This document shows, in pieces, positions 1-6,502 of a DNA stretch of 43,354 nt. The stretch lies in assembly GCA_903870175.1 (NCBI GenBank), contig CAIQBY010000033.1:1-43354 (forward strand), given 5' to 3'. This DNA comes from an uncultured Bacteroidota bacterium. GTDB taxonomy: Bacteria; Bacteroidota; Bacteroidia; 2-12-FULL-35-15. Below the pieces are notes generated by a model that did not search any database, had not been told where the DNA came from, and saw nothing but the letters and a program-made list of their open reading frames with translations. The first letter of the stretch is position 1. Every line of letters begins with the position of its first letter. A program made the translations under genes and the position numbers.

Positions 1-152
1 ATCTGAATTGCCTTTGCATTAAAATTAAGTTGAGCACTGTCCGGAGTATATTTTACAACTTTAGGAGGTGTAACATCTTTTTTCCCTCCGCCAGGCATCA
101 CTACTTGGGCACAGGAAGCAAAGAAGAGAATAATACTTATAAATATAACCAC
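1..152 (-). CDS. Putative lipoprotein, N-terminal part (runs off the window)
   Basis: The minus strand reads a short hydrophobic segment (VIFISIILFFASC) followed by AQVVMPGGGKKDVTPPKVV. This is a lipoprotein signal with lipobox FASC, then the Gly-rich 'PxGGxKDxTPP' linker seen at the start of Bacteroidota Ig-like (SbsA-type) lipoproteins. Only about 50 codons lie in the window, so the rest of the protein is unseen. There is no in-frame ATG upstream; the best start is GTG at 152, immediately followed by GTT. That GTG lies in the last bases of a dispersed repeat (150-185), so the repeat may have replaced the original start region. It is the third gene of a minus-strand run after comF and the sulfoxide reductase. 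The lipoprotein call is fairly secure; the family is inferred from the N-terminus only. Confidence 0.6.
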   Translation of the reverse strand, partial: MVIFISIILFFASCAQVVMPGGGKKDVTPPKVVKYTPDSAQLNFNAKAIQ

Positions 153-185
153 AGAGAACGCTGAGGTTTTCGCAGAGAAAGTAAA
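150..185. repeat. Dispersed CACAGAGAACGCTGAG element, short copy
   Basis: The 16-mer CACAGAGAACGCTGAG (150-165) is followed by GTTTTCGCAGAGAAAG. The same 16-mer occurs in reverse orientation at 23991-24006 inside a longer inverted repeat. The copy ends exactly at the apparent GTG start of the lipoprotein gene. Confidence 0.6.
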
Positions 186-204
186 ATAATTAATTGATAT
201 TTGT

Positions 205-720
205 TTAAATGTTTTCAATAATTGCAATTACTTTTTCTAAATACTTTTTGTCTGTTTCATCAAAGCTGGCAAGATGTTCACTATCTATATCAAGTATTAA
301 TTTCACCTCTCCCTCCTTATTAAAAGCAGGCAATACAATTTCTGATTTGGATAAACTGCTGCAGGCTATATGACCAGGAAAATTATCTACATCTTCTACA
401 ATGATTGTTTGTTTGGTTTCCCAGCTTTTACCGCAAACACCTTTGCCATAAGCAATACGAGTGCAGGCAACCGGTCCTTGAAAAGGTCCGAGAACTAATT
501 CACGTCCTTCTCCCTCTCCTTTGGAGAGGGTTGGGGTGAGGCTTTTCACAAAATAAATTCCCACCCAAAAATAATCCATGCCGAATTTTAATGCAGCAAT
601 AATATTTGAGAGGTTAGCAATACTATCGGTTTCTCCCTCTACCAATGCTTTTATTTGAGGCAGCAACGATTCATACTTTTCTTCTTTTGTACTTCCCGAA
701 ACGATTATTGATTCAGACAT
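205..720 (-). CDS. msrC: Free methionine-(R)-sulfoxide reductase (GAF domain, fRMsr/MsrC type)
   Basis: The 171-residue protein is a single GAF domain that should reduce free L-methionine-(R)-sulfoxide in the cytoplasm. The three cysteines of the fRMsr family are present: C86 in GPVACTRI, C96 in GKGVCGKSW and C120 in HIACSSLSKSEIVLP. The conserved WVGIYF and ELVLGPFQG segments are also there. Between them, residues 60-73 (SLTPTLSKGEGEGR) have no counterpart in the family. They are encoded by a palindromic dispersed repeat at 502-543, inserted in frame just before the beta strand leading to C86, at a loop position, so the enzyme may tolerate it. The gene starts with ATG, lies 62 bp after comF on the same strand and could share its transcript. 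Function is confident from the cysteine pattern; activity with the insert is untested. Confidence 0.9.
   Translation of the reverse strand: MSESIIVSGSTKEEKYESLLPQIKALVEGETDSIANLSNIIAALKFGMDYFWVGIYFVKSLTPTLSKGEGEGRELVLGPFQGPVACTRIAYGKGVCGKSWETKQTIIVEDVDNFPGHIACSSLSKSEIVLPAFNKEGEVKLILDIDSEHLASFDETDKKYLEKVIAIIENI
502..543. repeat. Palindromic dispersed repeat inserted in frame in the msrC gene
   Basis: The core is the palindrome CCCTCTCCTTTGGAGAGGG followed by TTGGGGTGAGGC. This sequence type is widespread as an intergenic repeat and translates as S-L-T-P-T-L-S-(K/R)-G-E-G-E-G-R. The length of 42 bp keeps the host reading frame intact. Confidence 0.75.
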
Positions 721-782
721 ATTGGATTTTAGTGCTGCAAAAATAGGTTTATTTATTGAACTGCATAAGCAATATTGGATTA

Positions 783-1466
783 CTAATTTCCTGCGTAAGC
801 CATAGTAACAATACTTATAGTAACATCAGGAATTTGCAACAGCGTATGCGCACATGCTTCCAGAGTAGCTCCGGTTGTAATTACATCGTCAACCAATAAT
901 ATATGTTTCCCCGATAAACTTATTTTATCTCTTAATTGAAATACAGATTCCACATTTTTCCACCTGTTAAACCTTGATTTACGTGTTTGTGTTTCTGAAG
1001 CCAATGCTCGATATAATGATTTAAAGTCGGTTTTGATATTCATACCTTGTGATAAACCTTCGGCAAAATATTCACTTTGATTATACCCTCTTTTTCTTTG
1101 TTTTTTTTTATGAAGAGGCACAGGAATTATAATATCAGCACGCCTGAACTCTTCATTTAGTTTTAATTCCTGTCCGTATAATTTTCCTATAGTAACACCA
1201 ACTTCTTTTTGCCCTTTATATTTTAGCTGATGAATTAAATGCTGCACATTCCCTCCTTTGGCAAACGAATAATAAGCAGAAGCGGCTATAACAGGGACTC
1301 TTCCCCAAAAGATTTTTGCAATGGGATTTTCTTTATCAGTATGAAAATTAGTTTTAGGCAGGTGATAAATACAAAACATACAAATACTTTTCTCTTTTTT
1401 GTACAATGCTTTGCCGCAGGATACGCATACTTGTGGAAATATAAGCGAGAAAAAGTCTTTAATCAA
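783..1466 (-). CDS. comF: ComF family phosphoribosyltransferase-like protein
   Basis: The 227-residue protein has an N-terminal zinc-ribbon with C14-x2-C17 and C29-x2-C32. It then has the ComF signature IIIPVPLHKKKQRKRGYNQS and a C-terminal PRPP-binding motif HILLVDDVITTGATLEAC (about residues 188-205). ComF proteins are cytoplasmic and linked to DNA uptake in competent bacteria, though the exact reaction is unknown. No ATG is available in frame: the codon before IKDFFSLIFPQVC is TTG, and a TAG stop lies seven codons further up. A TTG start reproduces the usual Bacteroidota N-terminus, so it was chosen. The gene is divergent from the coiled-coil protein at 1528. Confidence 0.92.
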   Translation of the reverse strand: MIKDFFSLIFPQVCVSCGKALYKKEKSICMFCIYHLPKTNFHTDKENPIAKIFWGRVPVIAASAYYSFAKGGNVQHLIHQLKYKGQKEVGVTIGKLYGQELKLNEEFRRADIIIPVPLHKKKQRKRGYNQSEYFAEGLSQGMNIKTDFKSLYRALASETQTRKSRFNRWKNVESVFQLRDKISLSGKHILLVDDVITTGATLEACAHTLLQIPDVTISIVTMAYAGN

Positions 1467-1496
1467 AAGGTATGTTTTATTAGGCTAAAATTATGT

Positions 1497-1504
1497 TACT
1501 TTTG
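1497..1504 (+). promoter_or_regulatory. Bacteroidota -7 promoter box
   Basis: TACTTTTG matches the consensus TAnnTTTG perfectly and lies 23 bp before the ATG at 1528. A clear -33 TTTG is not seen at the expected distance. Confidence 0.6.
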
Positions 1505-1527
1505 CAACATCTAAAATTAACATATTT

Positions 1528-2451
1528 ATGAACATGGAAAATCAACCTGAAGAAAAAAAATCAAATAATAAATTATTTCTTGTTCTTCTTGCCTTGCTTT
1601 TAATTGGTAATGGAATATTCTTCTGGCTGTGGTTGCAGGAACGCGGACGTGCAAATACGGTGGTGGTCGAAAAACAAAATGTTGTTGTCGAGCGTGACAA
1701 TGTAAAAGCTGACTTGCTGGATTTACAAAAACAATATGCTACGCTGCAAACCAGTGATAAAGGATTGCAGGAAGATTTGGATGCAAAACGTACACAGATA
1801 GCTGACCTTATTGAGCAGGCAGAAAAACATAAAAACGATTCATACATTATTTCCAAACTTCAAAAAGAAACCGAAACACTTCGTAAAATAATGAAACATT
1901 TTGTTGTTGAAATTGATTCGTTAAACACATTGAACAAAACTATTACTGCTGAAAAAGAAAAAGTAACTTCTGATTTACATACCGAAAAAGAGAAAACTAC
2001 TAAGCTATCCAAAGATAAAGAAGCATTGCAAAGTACGGTAAATATAGGTTCTGTATTAAAGGCTGAAAACTCTACTGCCACGGGTGTTAAATTCAAATCG
2101 GGAGGAAAAAAAGAAGTGGAAACCACAAAAGCATCTCGGGTAGAAAGGATAAAAGTTTCATTCGTTTTAGGTGAAAACAGAATTGCGAAAAAAGGTTCTC
2201 GCTCAGTATATATAAGGATTACCACACCTGATGGCAAGGAACTTTGCAAGTCGCCGGACGAAGATAATATGGTGAAATTTAATGGAGGGAAAGGGTTTTA
2301 CGCAGCCAAGCAGGATATATCTTATAACAATGAAGACACTGCTGTAAATGTATTTTGCCCAAGCCCCAATCCTTTTATTGCAGGTAAATATTTAATAGAT
2401 ATTATCTGTGATGATGTGGTGGTGGGCAATACAACTATTACTTTGAAGTAA
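1528..2451 (+). CDS. Membrane-anchored coiled-coil protein of unknown function
   Basis: The 307-residue protein has a short charged N-terminus, one transmembrane helix at about residues 15-37 (LFLVLLALLLIGNGIFFWLW), a long charged coiled coil to about residue 165, and a C-terminal beta-rich domain (about 200-307) ending in IIDDVVVGNTTITLK-like strands. A plausible topology is type II, with the coiled coil and beta domain outside the inner membrane. Automatic pipelines often label such proteins SMC-like because of the coiled coil, but no ATPase motif is visible. An alternative start ATG is two codons downstream. It has its own -7 promoter box at 1497 and is followed by a dispersed repeat before ruvB. 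I do not recognise the function. Confidence 0.85.
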   Translation: MNMENQPEEKKSNNKLFLVLLALLLIGNGIFFWLWLQERGRANTVVVEKQNVVVERDNVKADLLDLQKQYATLQTSDKGLQEDLDAKRTQIADLIEQAEKHKNDSYIISKLQKETETLRKIMKHFVVEIDSLNTLNKTITAEKEKVTSDLHTEKEKTTKLSKDKEALQSTVNIGSVLKAENSTATGVKFKSGGKKEVETTKASRVERIKVSFVLGENRIAKKGSRSVYIRITTPDGKELCKSPDEDNMVKFNGGKGFYAAKQDISYNNEDTAVNVFCPSPNPFIAGKYLIDIICDDVVVGNTTITLK

Positions 2452-2524
2452 GTATTAAAGTACAAAGTATCAAGTATTAAGAACGCTGCTTTTAGAATTT
2501 AGTTATTAGAATTTAGAATTTATT
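2452..2524. repeat. Low-complexity dispersed repeat upstream of ruvB
   Basis: Two short sub-repeats follow the stop codon: AAGTATTAAAGTACAAAGT-type units, then three copies of TTAGAATTTA or a close variant. The tract ends six bases before the TTG start of ruvB. No other feature explains this 78-bp gap. Confidence 0.5.
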
Positions 2525-2529
2525 TCCCT

Positions 2530-3561
2530 TTGAATCCAAATATAAATCCAGATGGTGAGAATTTAGACTCTGCAGAAAAAGAGTTTGAAAAAGTATTGCG
2601 CCCTGCCGAGTTCTCTGATTTCACAGGACAATTTGAAGTAGTTGAAAATTTAAAAATATTTGTACAAGCCGCCAAACAACGCAGCGAAGCCCTTGACCAC
2701 ATATTATTACATGGCCCTCCGGGATTAGGAAAAACCACTTTAGCAAATATTATCGCATCTGAATTAGGAGTAAACATAAAAATAACTTCGGGACCCGTAC
2801 TTGATAAACCAGGCGATTTAGCAGGTTTATTAACCAATCTCGAAGAATATGATGTATTGTTTATCGACGAGATACATCGCCTCAGTCCGATTGTAGAAGA
2901 GTATTTATACTCAGCTATGGAAGATTATAAAATTGATATAATGATTGACAGCGGACCCAATGCCCGCAGCGTTCAAATCAAATTAAATCCATTTACATTG
3001 GTTGGTGCCACCACTCGTTCCGGATTACTTACTTCTCCTTTGCGTGCCCGATTCGGAATCAATTCGCGCTTGAATTATTATGATTCAGCATTACTCAAAA
3101 AAATAATAATACGTGCTGCAAGCATTCTTAATGTACCCATTACCGATGAAGCAGCCAGTGAAATAGCCCGCCGAAGCCGTGGCACACCGCGTATTGCAAA
3201 TGCATTGTTGCGCCGTATCCGCGATTTTGCCCAGATAAAAGGCAACGGTTCCATTGATATTGAAATTGCACACATCGGGCTTGCTGCACTAAATGTGGAT
3301 AAAAACGGATTGGACGAAATGGACATACGGATATTATCTGCATTGATTGATAAATTTAAAGGCGGACCCGTAGGACTCACCACTATATCTACAGCTGTGG
3401 GCGAAGAAGCCGGAACTATTGAAGAAGTTTACGAACCTTTTTTAATTCAGGAAGGATATCTGGTACGCACTCCGCGTGGCAGAGAGGCAACAGAACTTGC
3501 CTATAAACATCTCGGCAAAATACCTCGCGCACAAAAAGGAAGTTTATTCGATTTGGAATAA
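2530..3561 (+). CDS. ruvB: Holliday junction branch migration ATPase RuvB
   Basis: RuvB is the hexameric AAA+ motor that, with RuvA, moves Holliday junctions during recombinational repair. The 343-residue protein shows Walker [10 protein letters not shown] (residues 62-70), Walker [10 protein letters not shown] with D113-E114, sensor 1 LVGATTRSG, the arginine-finger region LRARFGI, and the C-terminal winged helix ([24 protein letters not shown]). Length is normal. The start codon is TTG: the N-terminus [20 protein letters not shown] aligns with the usual Bacteroidota RuvB start and no ATG exists before the catalytic core. A low-complexity repeat lies directly upstream, so its leader is unusual. 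Identification is certain; the start is likely. Confidence 0.98.
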   Translation: MNPNINPDGENLDSAEKEFEKVLRPAEFSDFTGQFEVVENLKIFVQAAKQRSEALDHILLHGPPGLGKTTLANIIASELGVNIKITSGPVLDKPGDLAGLLTNLEEYDVLFIDEIHRLSPIVEEYLYSAMEDYKIDIMIDSGPNARSVQIKLNPFTLVGATTRSGLLTSPLRARFGINSRLNYYDSALLKKIIIRAASILNVPITDEAASEIARRSRGTPRIANALLRRIRDFAQIKGNGSIDIEIAHIGLAALNVDKNGLDEMDIRILSALIDKFKGGPVGLTTISTAVGEEAGTIEEVYEPFLIQEGYLVRTPRGREATELAYKHLGKIPRAQKGSLFDLE

Positions 3562-3668
3562 AATCATTATTACCCTTTACCATTAACCTATATTCCCGAT
3601 AAATTAAATTCCATACACACTTTTTTGGGCGATTCACCATCCTGCTACCTAACAAGTTCCTCCCTGCC

Positions 3669-3740
3669 CTCACGCGGTATCTTTTTTTACTTCTATTTTT
3701 TCCCTGCGGGGCAAAGGTAAAAAAAAGGATACTCACGCGG
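3669..3740. repeat. Long imperfect inverted repeat after ruvB
   Basis: CTCACGCGGTATC and a T-run (3669-3690) are answered by a poly-A run with GGATACTCACGCGGG (3717-3740), around a central CCCTGCGGGG. The outer CACGCGG is direct, while GTATC/GGATAC and the T/A runs are inverted, so a stem of about 14 bp is possible. It may act as a terminator for ruvB or be a mobile palindromic element. Confidence 0.5.
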
Positions 3741-3801
3741 GTCAGGCGCAGTTGCAAGTCCATCGTCCTCCGCAAGTTTCAAGTTACTTCCCGAAAACAC
3801 T

Positions 3802-3948
3802 CTTTTGCCAAAAGCATACGCCATTTTGCCAAAAGTATGCTCCATTTTGCCAAAAGCATACACCCTTTTGCTAAAAGCATGCAACCTTTTAGCAAAAGCA
3901 TGCAACCTTTTAGCAAAAGCATGGGCTCTTTTGGCAAAAGAACACTTC
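3802..3948. repeat. Tandem array A: seven 21-bp units, TTTTG(C/G)CAAAA core
   Basis: Seven consecutive units start at 3802, 3823, 3844, 3865, 3886, 3907 and 3928, each exactly 21 bp. Each has a near-palindromic 11-bp core (TTTTGCCAAAA three times, TTTTGCTAAAA, TTTTAGCAAAA twice, TTTTGGCAAAA) followed by a 10-bp spacer such as GCATGCAACC. The order of cores makes the array roughly mirror-symmetric: units 4 and 5 form a perfect 12-bp inverted repeat (3866-3877 with 3886-3897, loop CATGCAAC). Open reading frames through it are heptad artefacts of the period. Confidence 0.85.
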
Positions 3949-4042
3949 CACTACTTTTGTTCATAACACATCAGATATATTTTTATGTTGATAACTACCC
4001 ATTAATAAATCGAAATGATAGCATAAAGCATCTTTGAAATAG

Positions 4043-4050
4043 TACCTTTG
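4043..4050 (+). promoter_or_regulatory. Bacteroidota -7 promoter box for the 4090 gene
   Basis: TACCTTTG matches TAnnTTTG perfectly, 39 bp before the ATG at 4090. Confidence 0.6.
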
Positions 4051-4089
4051 ACCTGTAGTCAATACTGATTACCCAATAAATTAATAACC

Positions 4090-4782
4090 ATGATACCAAT
4101 AGAATCACACGTTTCAAGAGACTACAGAGCAGCAACACCAGCTTCACAAAAATCAACCGGCGACGACATCATCGTCGGCATCGGCGGAAACCCTACCGTA
4201 TTCACTACTTTGGATATGCCCATTACTCCCGATTATCAGAAAATAAACGATACTTACGGGAAGTTAATTACCACTGCCGAAAGCAAAGATATCAATGATA
4301 TTAACGCAAGAAATACTTACAGGGATGACTTCTGGATGCCAGCCACAGACGGCTTTGCAAACAATGTAGATACCACTGCCAAAGGAGTGAAAGCTACGGT
4401 AGAACTTGCTGGGTTCCAAAGCACAAGCGATGAAAGAGTAAGCAGAGTGAAACCCGAAAAAATGCTGATAGACGCTACAGGCGGTGCTTCCGGCTCCGGT
4501 TTGGTAAACGTTGCCTGCAAATCAAAATTAGATGCTGATGCCTGTTTATTTATGACAATATCAGCAGGAAACGGCAAAATGACACAAAAAGGAAACCAGC
4601 TCACCTTTACTTTTACTGATAAAGACGGCAACATTATAGGGCAATTAGACCAGATATTATCCACCACCAAAAGCGGCGAAATGTATCTGGAAAGAGGTTT
4701 GGAAACCGACATACAATCAATAGCAGTGAACGCCGCCGGTTGCAGCCCTATTTCAAACAAAGCAAATGTTATAGTACCGTAG
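4090..4782 (+). CDS. Hypothetical protein: helical N-terminus plus C-terminal beta domain
   Basis: The 230-residue protein has no signal peptide or membrane segment. Residues about 40-120 look helical. A conserved-looking GF (AGFQSTSDERV) follows, and the last 100 residues look like a beta-sandwich ending in TDIQSIAVNAAGCSPISNKANVIVP, which resembles the closing strands of fibronectin type III-like domains. The same order of parts appears in the protein at 22607-23215, so the two are probably distant paralogs. The gene stands alone, with its own -7 promoter box and a strong terminator, directly downstream of repeat array A. I do not recognise a named family and propose no function. Confidence 0.8.
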   Translation: MIPIESHVSRDYRAATPASQKSTGDDIIVGIGGNPTVFTTLDMPITPDYQKINDTYGKLITTAESKDINDINARNTYRDDFWMPATDGFANNVDTTAKGVKATVELAGFQSTSDERVSRVKPEKMLIDATGGASGSGLVNVACKSKLDADACLFMTISAGNGKMTQKGNQLTFTFTDKDGNIIGQLDQILSTTKSGEMYLERGLETDIQSIAVNAAGCSPISNKANVIVP

Positions 4783-4810
4783 CTATTTGAAATTTCAAAT
4801 TATAATTAAA

Positions 4811-4838
4811 GGGGCGGAAGTATTTCTGCCCCTTTTTT
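4811..4838 (+). terminator. Rho-independent terminator of the 4090 gene
   Basis: GGGGCGGAAGTATTTCTGCCCC can form a stem of about eight pairs (with one G-T) and is followed by TTTTTTATTT. Confidence 0.85.
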
Positions 4839-4857
4839 ATTTATCTTTACGAGGTGC

Positions 4858-4892
4858 TAAACCAGACAGGTTTTCAAAACCTGTCTGGTTTA
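4858..4892. repeat. Perfect 17-bp inverted repeat (AAACCAGACAGG element)
   Basis: TAAACCAGACAGGTTTT (4858-4874) and its exact reverse complement (4876-4892) are separated by one C. There is no T-run beyond it and a proper terminator already lies upstream, so it is more likely a dispersed palindromic element than a terminator. Confidence 0.75.
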
Positions 4893-5064
4893 TTTTCCAC
4901 ACAATAATTCCTGATTCTTATGTTTAAGCAACAAATTCTAATTGCTGTATGTTATGATTTAGGTCATACTATATGTTTTTCAATATACTGACCTTTGCAG
5001 TGTTATTTTATCATGCTTTTAATGGAATGATGCTGATAAAATTTATCACTTAAATAAGTATAGA

Positions 5065-5622
5065 ATGAATAAAGCGGTAGAACTTTTGTACGATGAACAT
5101 GAAATAATAATGGATGCGATTTCTGTTGCAAAACAATTAGGCAAGAAAACAGAACAGCCTGAACTATACGAACAACAAGTGTTTGCGTTGATTTCATTTT
5201 TCAGAGAGTATGCCGATAAGTACCATCATTTTAAGGAAGAAGAAATACTGTTTCCTGAAATGATTAAAGCAAATGAATTGCTGGAATCGGGTGTGGTGAT
5301 GGAAATGCTGGATAATCATGAGGATTTCAGGATGCTGATAGCAGAGATAGAAACATTGACCAAGGAGAAGAAATATACATTGGCACAAGACAAACTGGAG
5401 GAATATGTGGAAGCATTAACCGACCATATAGCTGTGGAAAATGAGGAGGTGTTTGAAATTGCAACTACTTTATTCAGTGAAAAGGAACTGGAGAATATTT
5501 ATTTCAGGTTCAAAGATATTGATTATGAACTTGGGGAAAACAATAAGGAAGGGCTTCGCGAGCGGTTGAATAAAATAAAGAAAAGAAACGAAGTTGATTT
5601 TATTACTTCGGACACAAAATAA
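5065..5622 (+). CDS. Hemerythrin-domain (HHE) protein
   Basis: The 185-residue protein is a single helical HHE domain expected to bind a diiron centre in the cytoplasm. Candidate iron ligands are H12 (YDEHEIIM), H54/H55 and E59 (YHHFKEEEILF), H85 (DNHEDFR), and H121 and E125 (DHIAVENEEVF). They occur in the order and spacing of bacterial hemerythrin-like proteins, which handle oxygen, NO or iron. The C-terminal 40 residues are charged and probably helical. The thioredoxin-like gene follows after 37 bp on the same strand, and a terminator comes only after that gene, so the two are probably co-transcribed. The substrate is unknown. Confidence 0.9.
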   Translation: MNKAVELLYDEHEIIMDAISVAKQLGKKTEQPELYEQQVFALISFFREYADKYHHFKEEEILFPEMIKANELLESGVVMEMLDNHEDFRMLIAEIETLTKEKKYTLAQDKLEEYVEALTDHIAVENEEVFEIATTLFSEKELENIYFRFKDIDYELGENNKEGLRERLNKIKKRNEVDFITSDTK

Positions 5623-5659
5623 AAAAGATATTGTTTCATTTATTACTTAGCAACAAAAA

Positions 5660-6277
5660 ATGGAAATGGCAACTTCAAAGTATACAATTAATAAGGAATA
5701 TACTTTTCTTGAGTTCAAAGAAATAGTTACGAATCTAGTAACTGCAGGTAAAAGCTCGGGTGAAGAAACCGCAGAAAGAATAGAGGCAACGAAAATAAAT
5801 TCGCAGCGGATTAACAGGATTTATAAAACTTTTCTGGTAAGTGATACTACCAAAGATGTTATTAATAAATTGAAACACAATTGGGATTGGTTATTATTAA
5901 TAGAGTCGTGGTGTGGAGACGGCGCGCAGCTTAGTCCTGTTATTGCAAAAATTGCAGAGTTGAATCCGCATATACATCTTAAAATAATCTTCAGGGATGA
6001 GCATGAAGATATAATGAATATGCATCTTACCAATGGAGCGAAGTCTATTCCGAAACTTATTTGTCTGGATAGTGATTCCCATCAATATATTGGTGAATGG
6101 GGACCGCGCCCAATTGCAATTCAGGAAAAAGTTAAAGAATTTAAAACCGCCAACCCAAATGTATCTCATGAAGAATTCGTTAAAAATCTTTATCTCTGGT
6201 ATGCACAGGATAAAGGACTTTCGTTTGAAAAAGAGTTTGTAGCTTTGATAGAAAGCTGGGATAAGAATAGTAGGTAA
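5660..6277 (+). CDS. Thioredoxin-fold protein with a single active-site cysteine
   Basis: The 205-residue protein matches the Bacteroidota thioredoxin family in which the fold starts at about residue 70 (NWDWLLLIESWCGDGAQ), after a helical N-terminal extension. The usual CxxC is reduced to C85-G-D-G, so only the first cysteine remains. The cis-Pro loop is visible as AKSIPKLICLD. A dithiol exchange is therefore unlikely; mixed-disulfide chemistry or a redox-independent role is possible. No signal peptide is present, so it is cytoplasmic. A second ATG two codons in could also be the start. It follows the hemerythrin gene and is closed by a strong terminator. Confidence 0.85.
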   Translation: MEMATSKYTINKEYTFLEFKEIVTNLVTAGKSSGEETAERIEATKINSQRINRIYKTFLVSDTTKDVINKLKHNWDWLLLIESWCGDGAQLSPVIAKIAELNPHIHLKIIFRDEHEDIMNMHLTNGAKSIPKLICLDSDSHQYIGEWGPRPIAIQEKVKEFKTANPNVSHEEFVKNLYLWYAQDKGLSFEKEFVALIESWDKNSR

Positions 6278-6305
6278 GAAAGTTTTTGATTTCGTAAAAG
6301 CAATG

Positions 6306-6337
6306 AAAAGTTCCGAGGAATCTCGGAACTTTTTTTT
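6306..6337 (+). terminator. Rho-independent terminator
   Basis: AAAAGTTCCGAG (6306-6317) pairs perfectly with CTCGGAACTTTT (6322-6333) around a 4-base loop and runs into TTTTATTT. It closes the hemerythrin/thioredoxin-like unit. Confidence 0.9.
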
Positions 6338-6446
6338 ATTTACCTAAATAATGTTGAGAGTTTTTCAAATATAGGACTAAGGAAATTAACCTGAGAAGCA
6401 GGCTTTGGAGGCATTGTTTTTTTTGAAACCCTTTTAATAATTGACT

Positions 6447-6480
6447 TTTGACAACAAATTCCTAATCTTTGTTACCTTTG
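6447..6480 (+). promoter_or_regulatory. Promoter of the ABC-F gene
   Basis: The -7 box TACCTTTG (6473-6480) is a perfect TAnnTTTG match and TTTG (6447-6450) stands 22 bp upstream as -33 element. The ATG is 23 bp downstream of the -7 box. Confidence 0.65.
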
Positions 6481-6502
6481 TCGTCCAAATTTTTTAAACT
6501 TA

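Noticed and set aside
3693-4037. Heptad-repeat reading frames over array A on both strands
   Set aside because: They are produced by the 21-bp period, lack domains, and overlap the promoter and leader of the 4090 gene.
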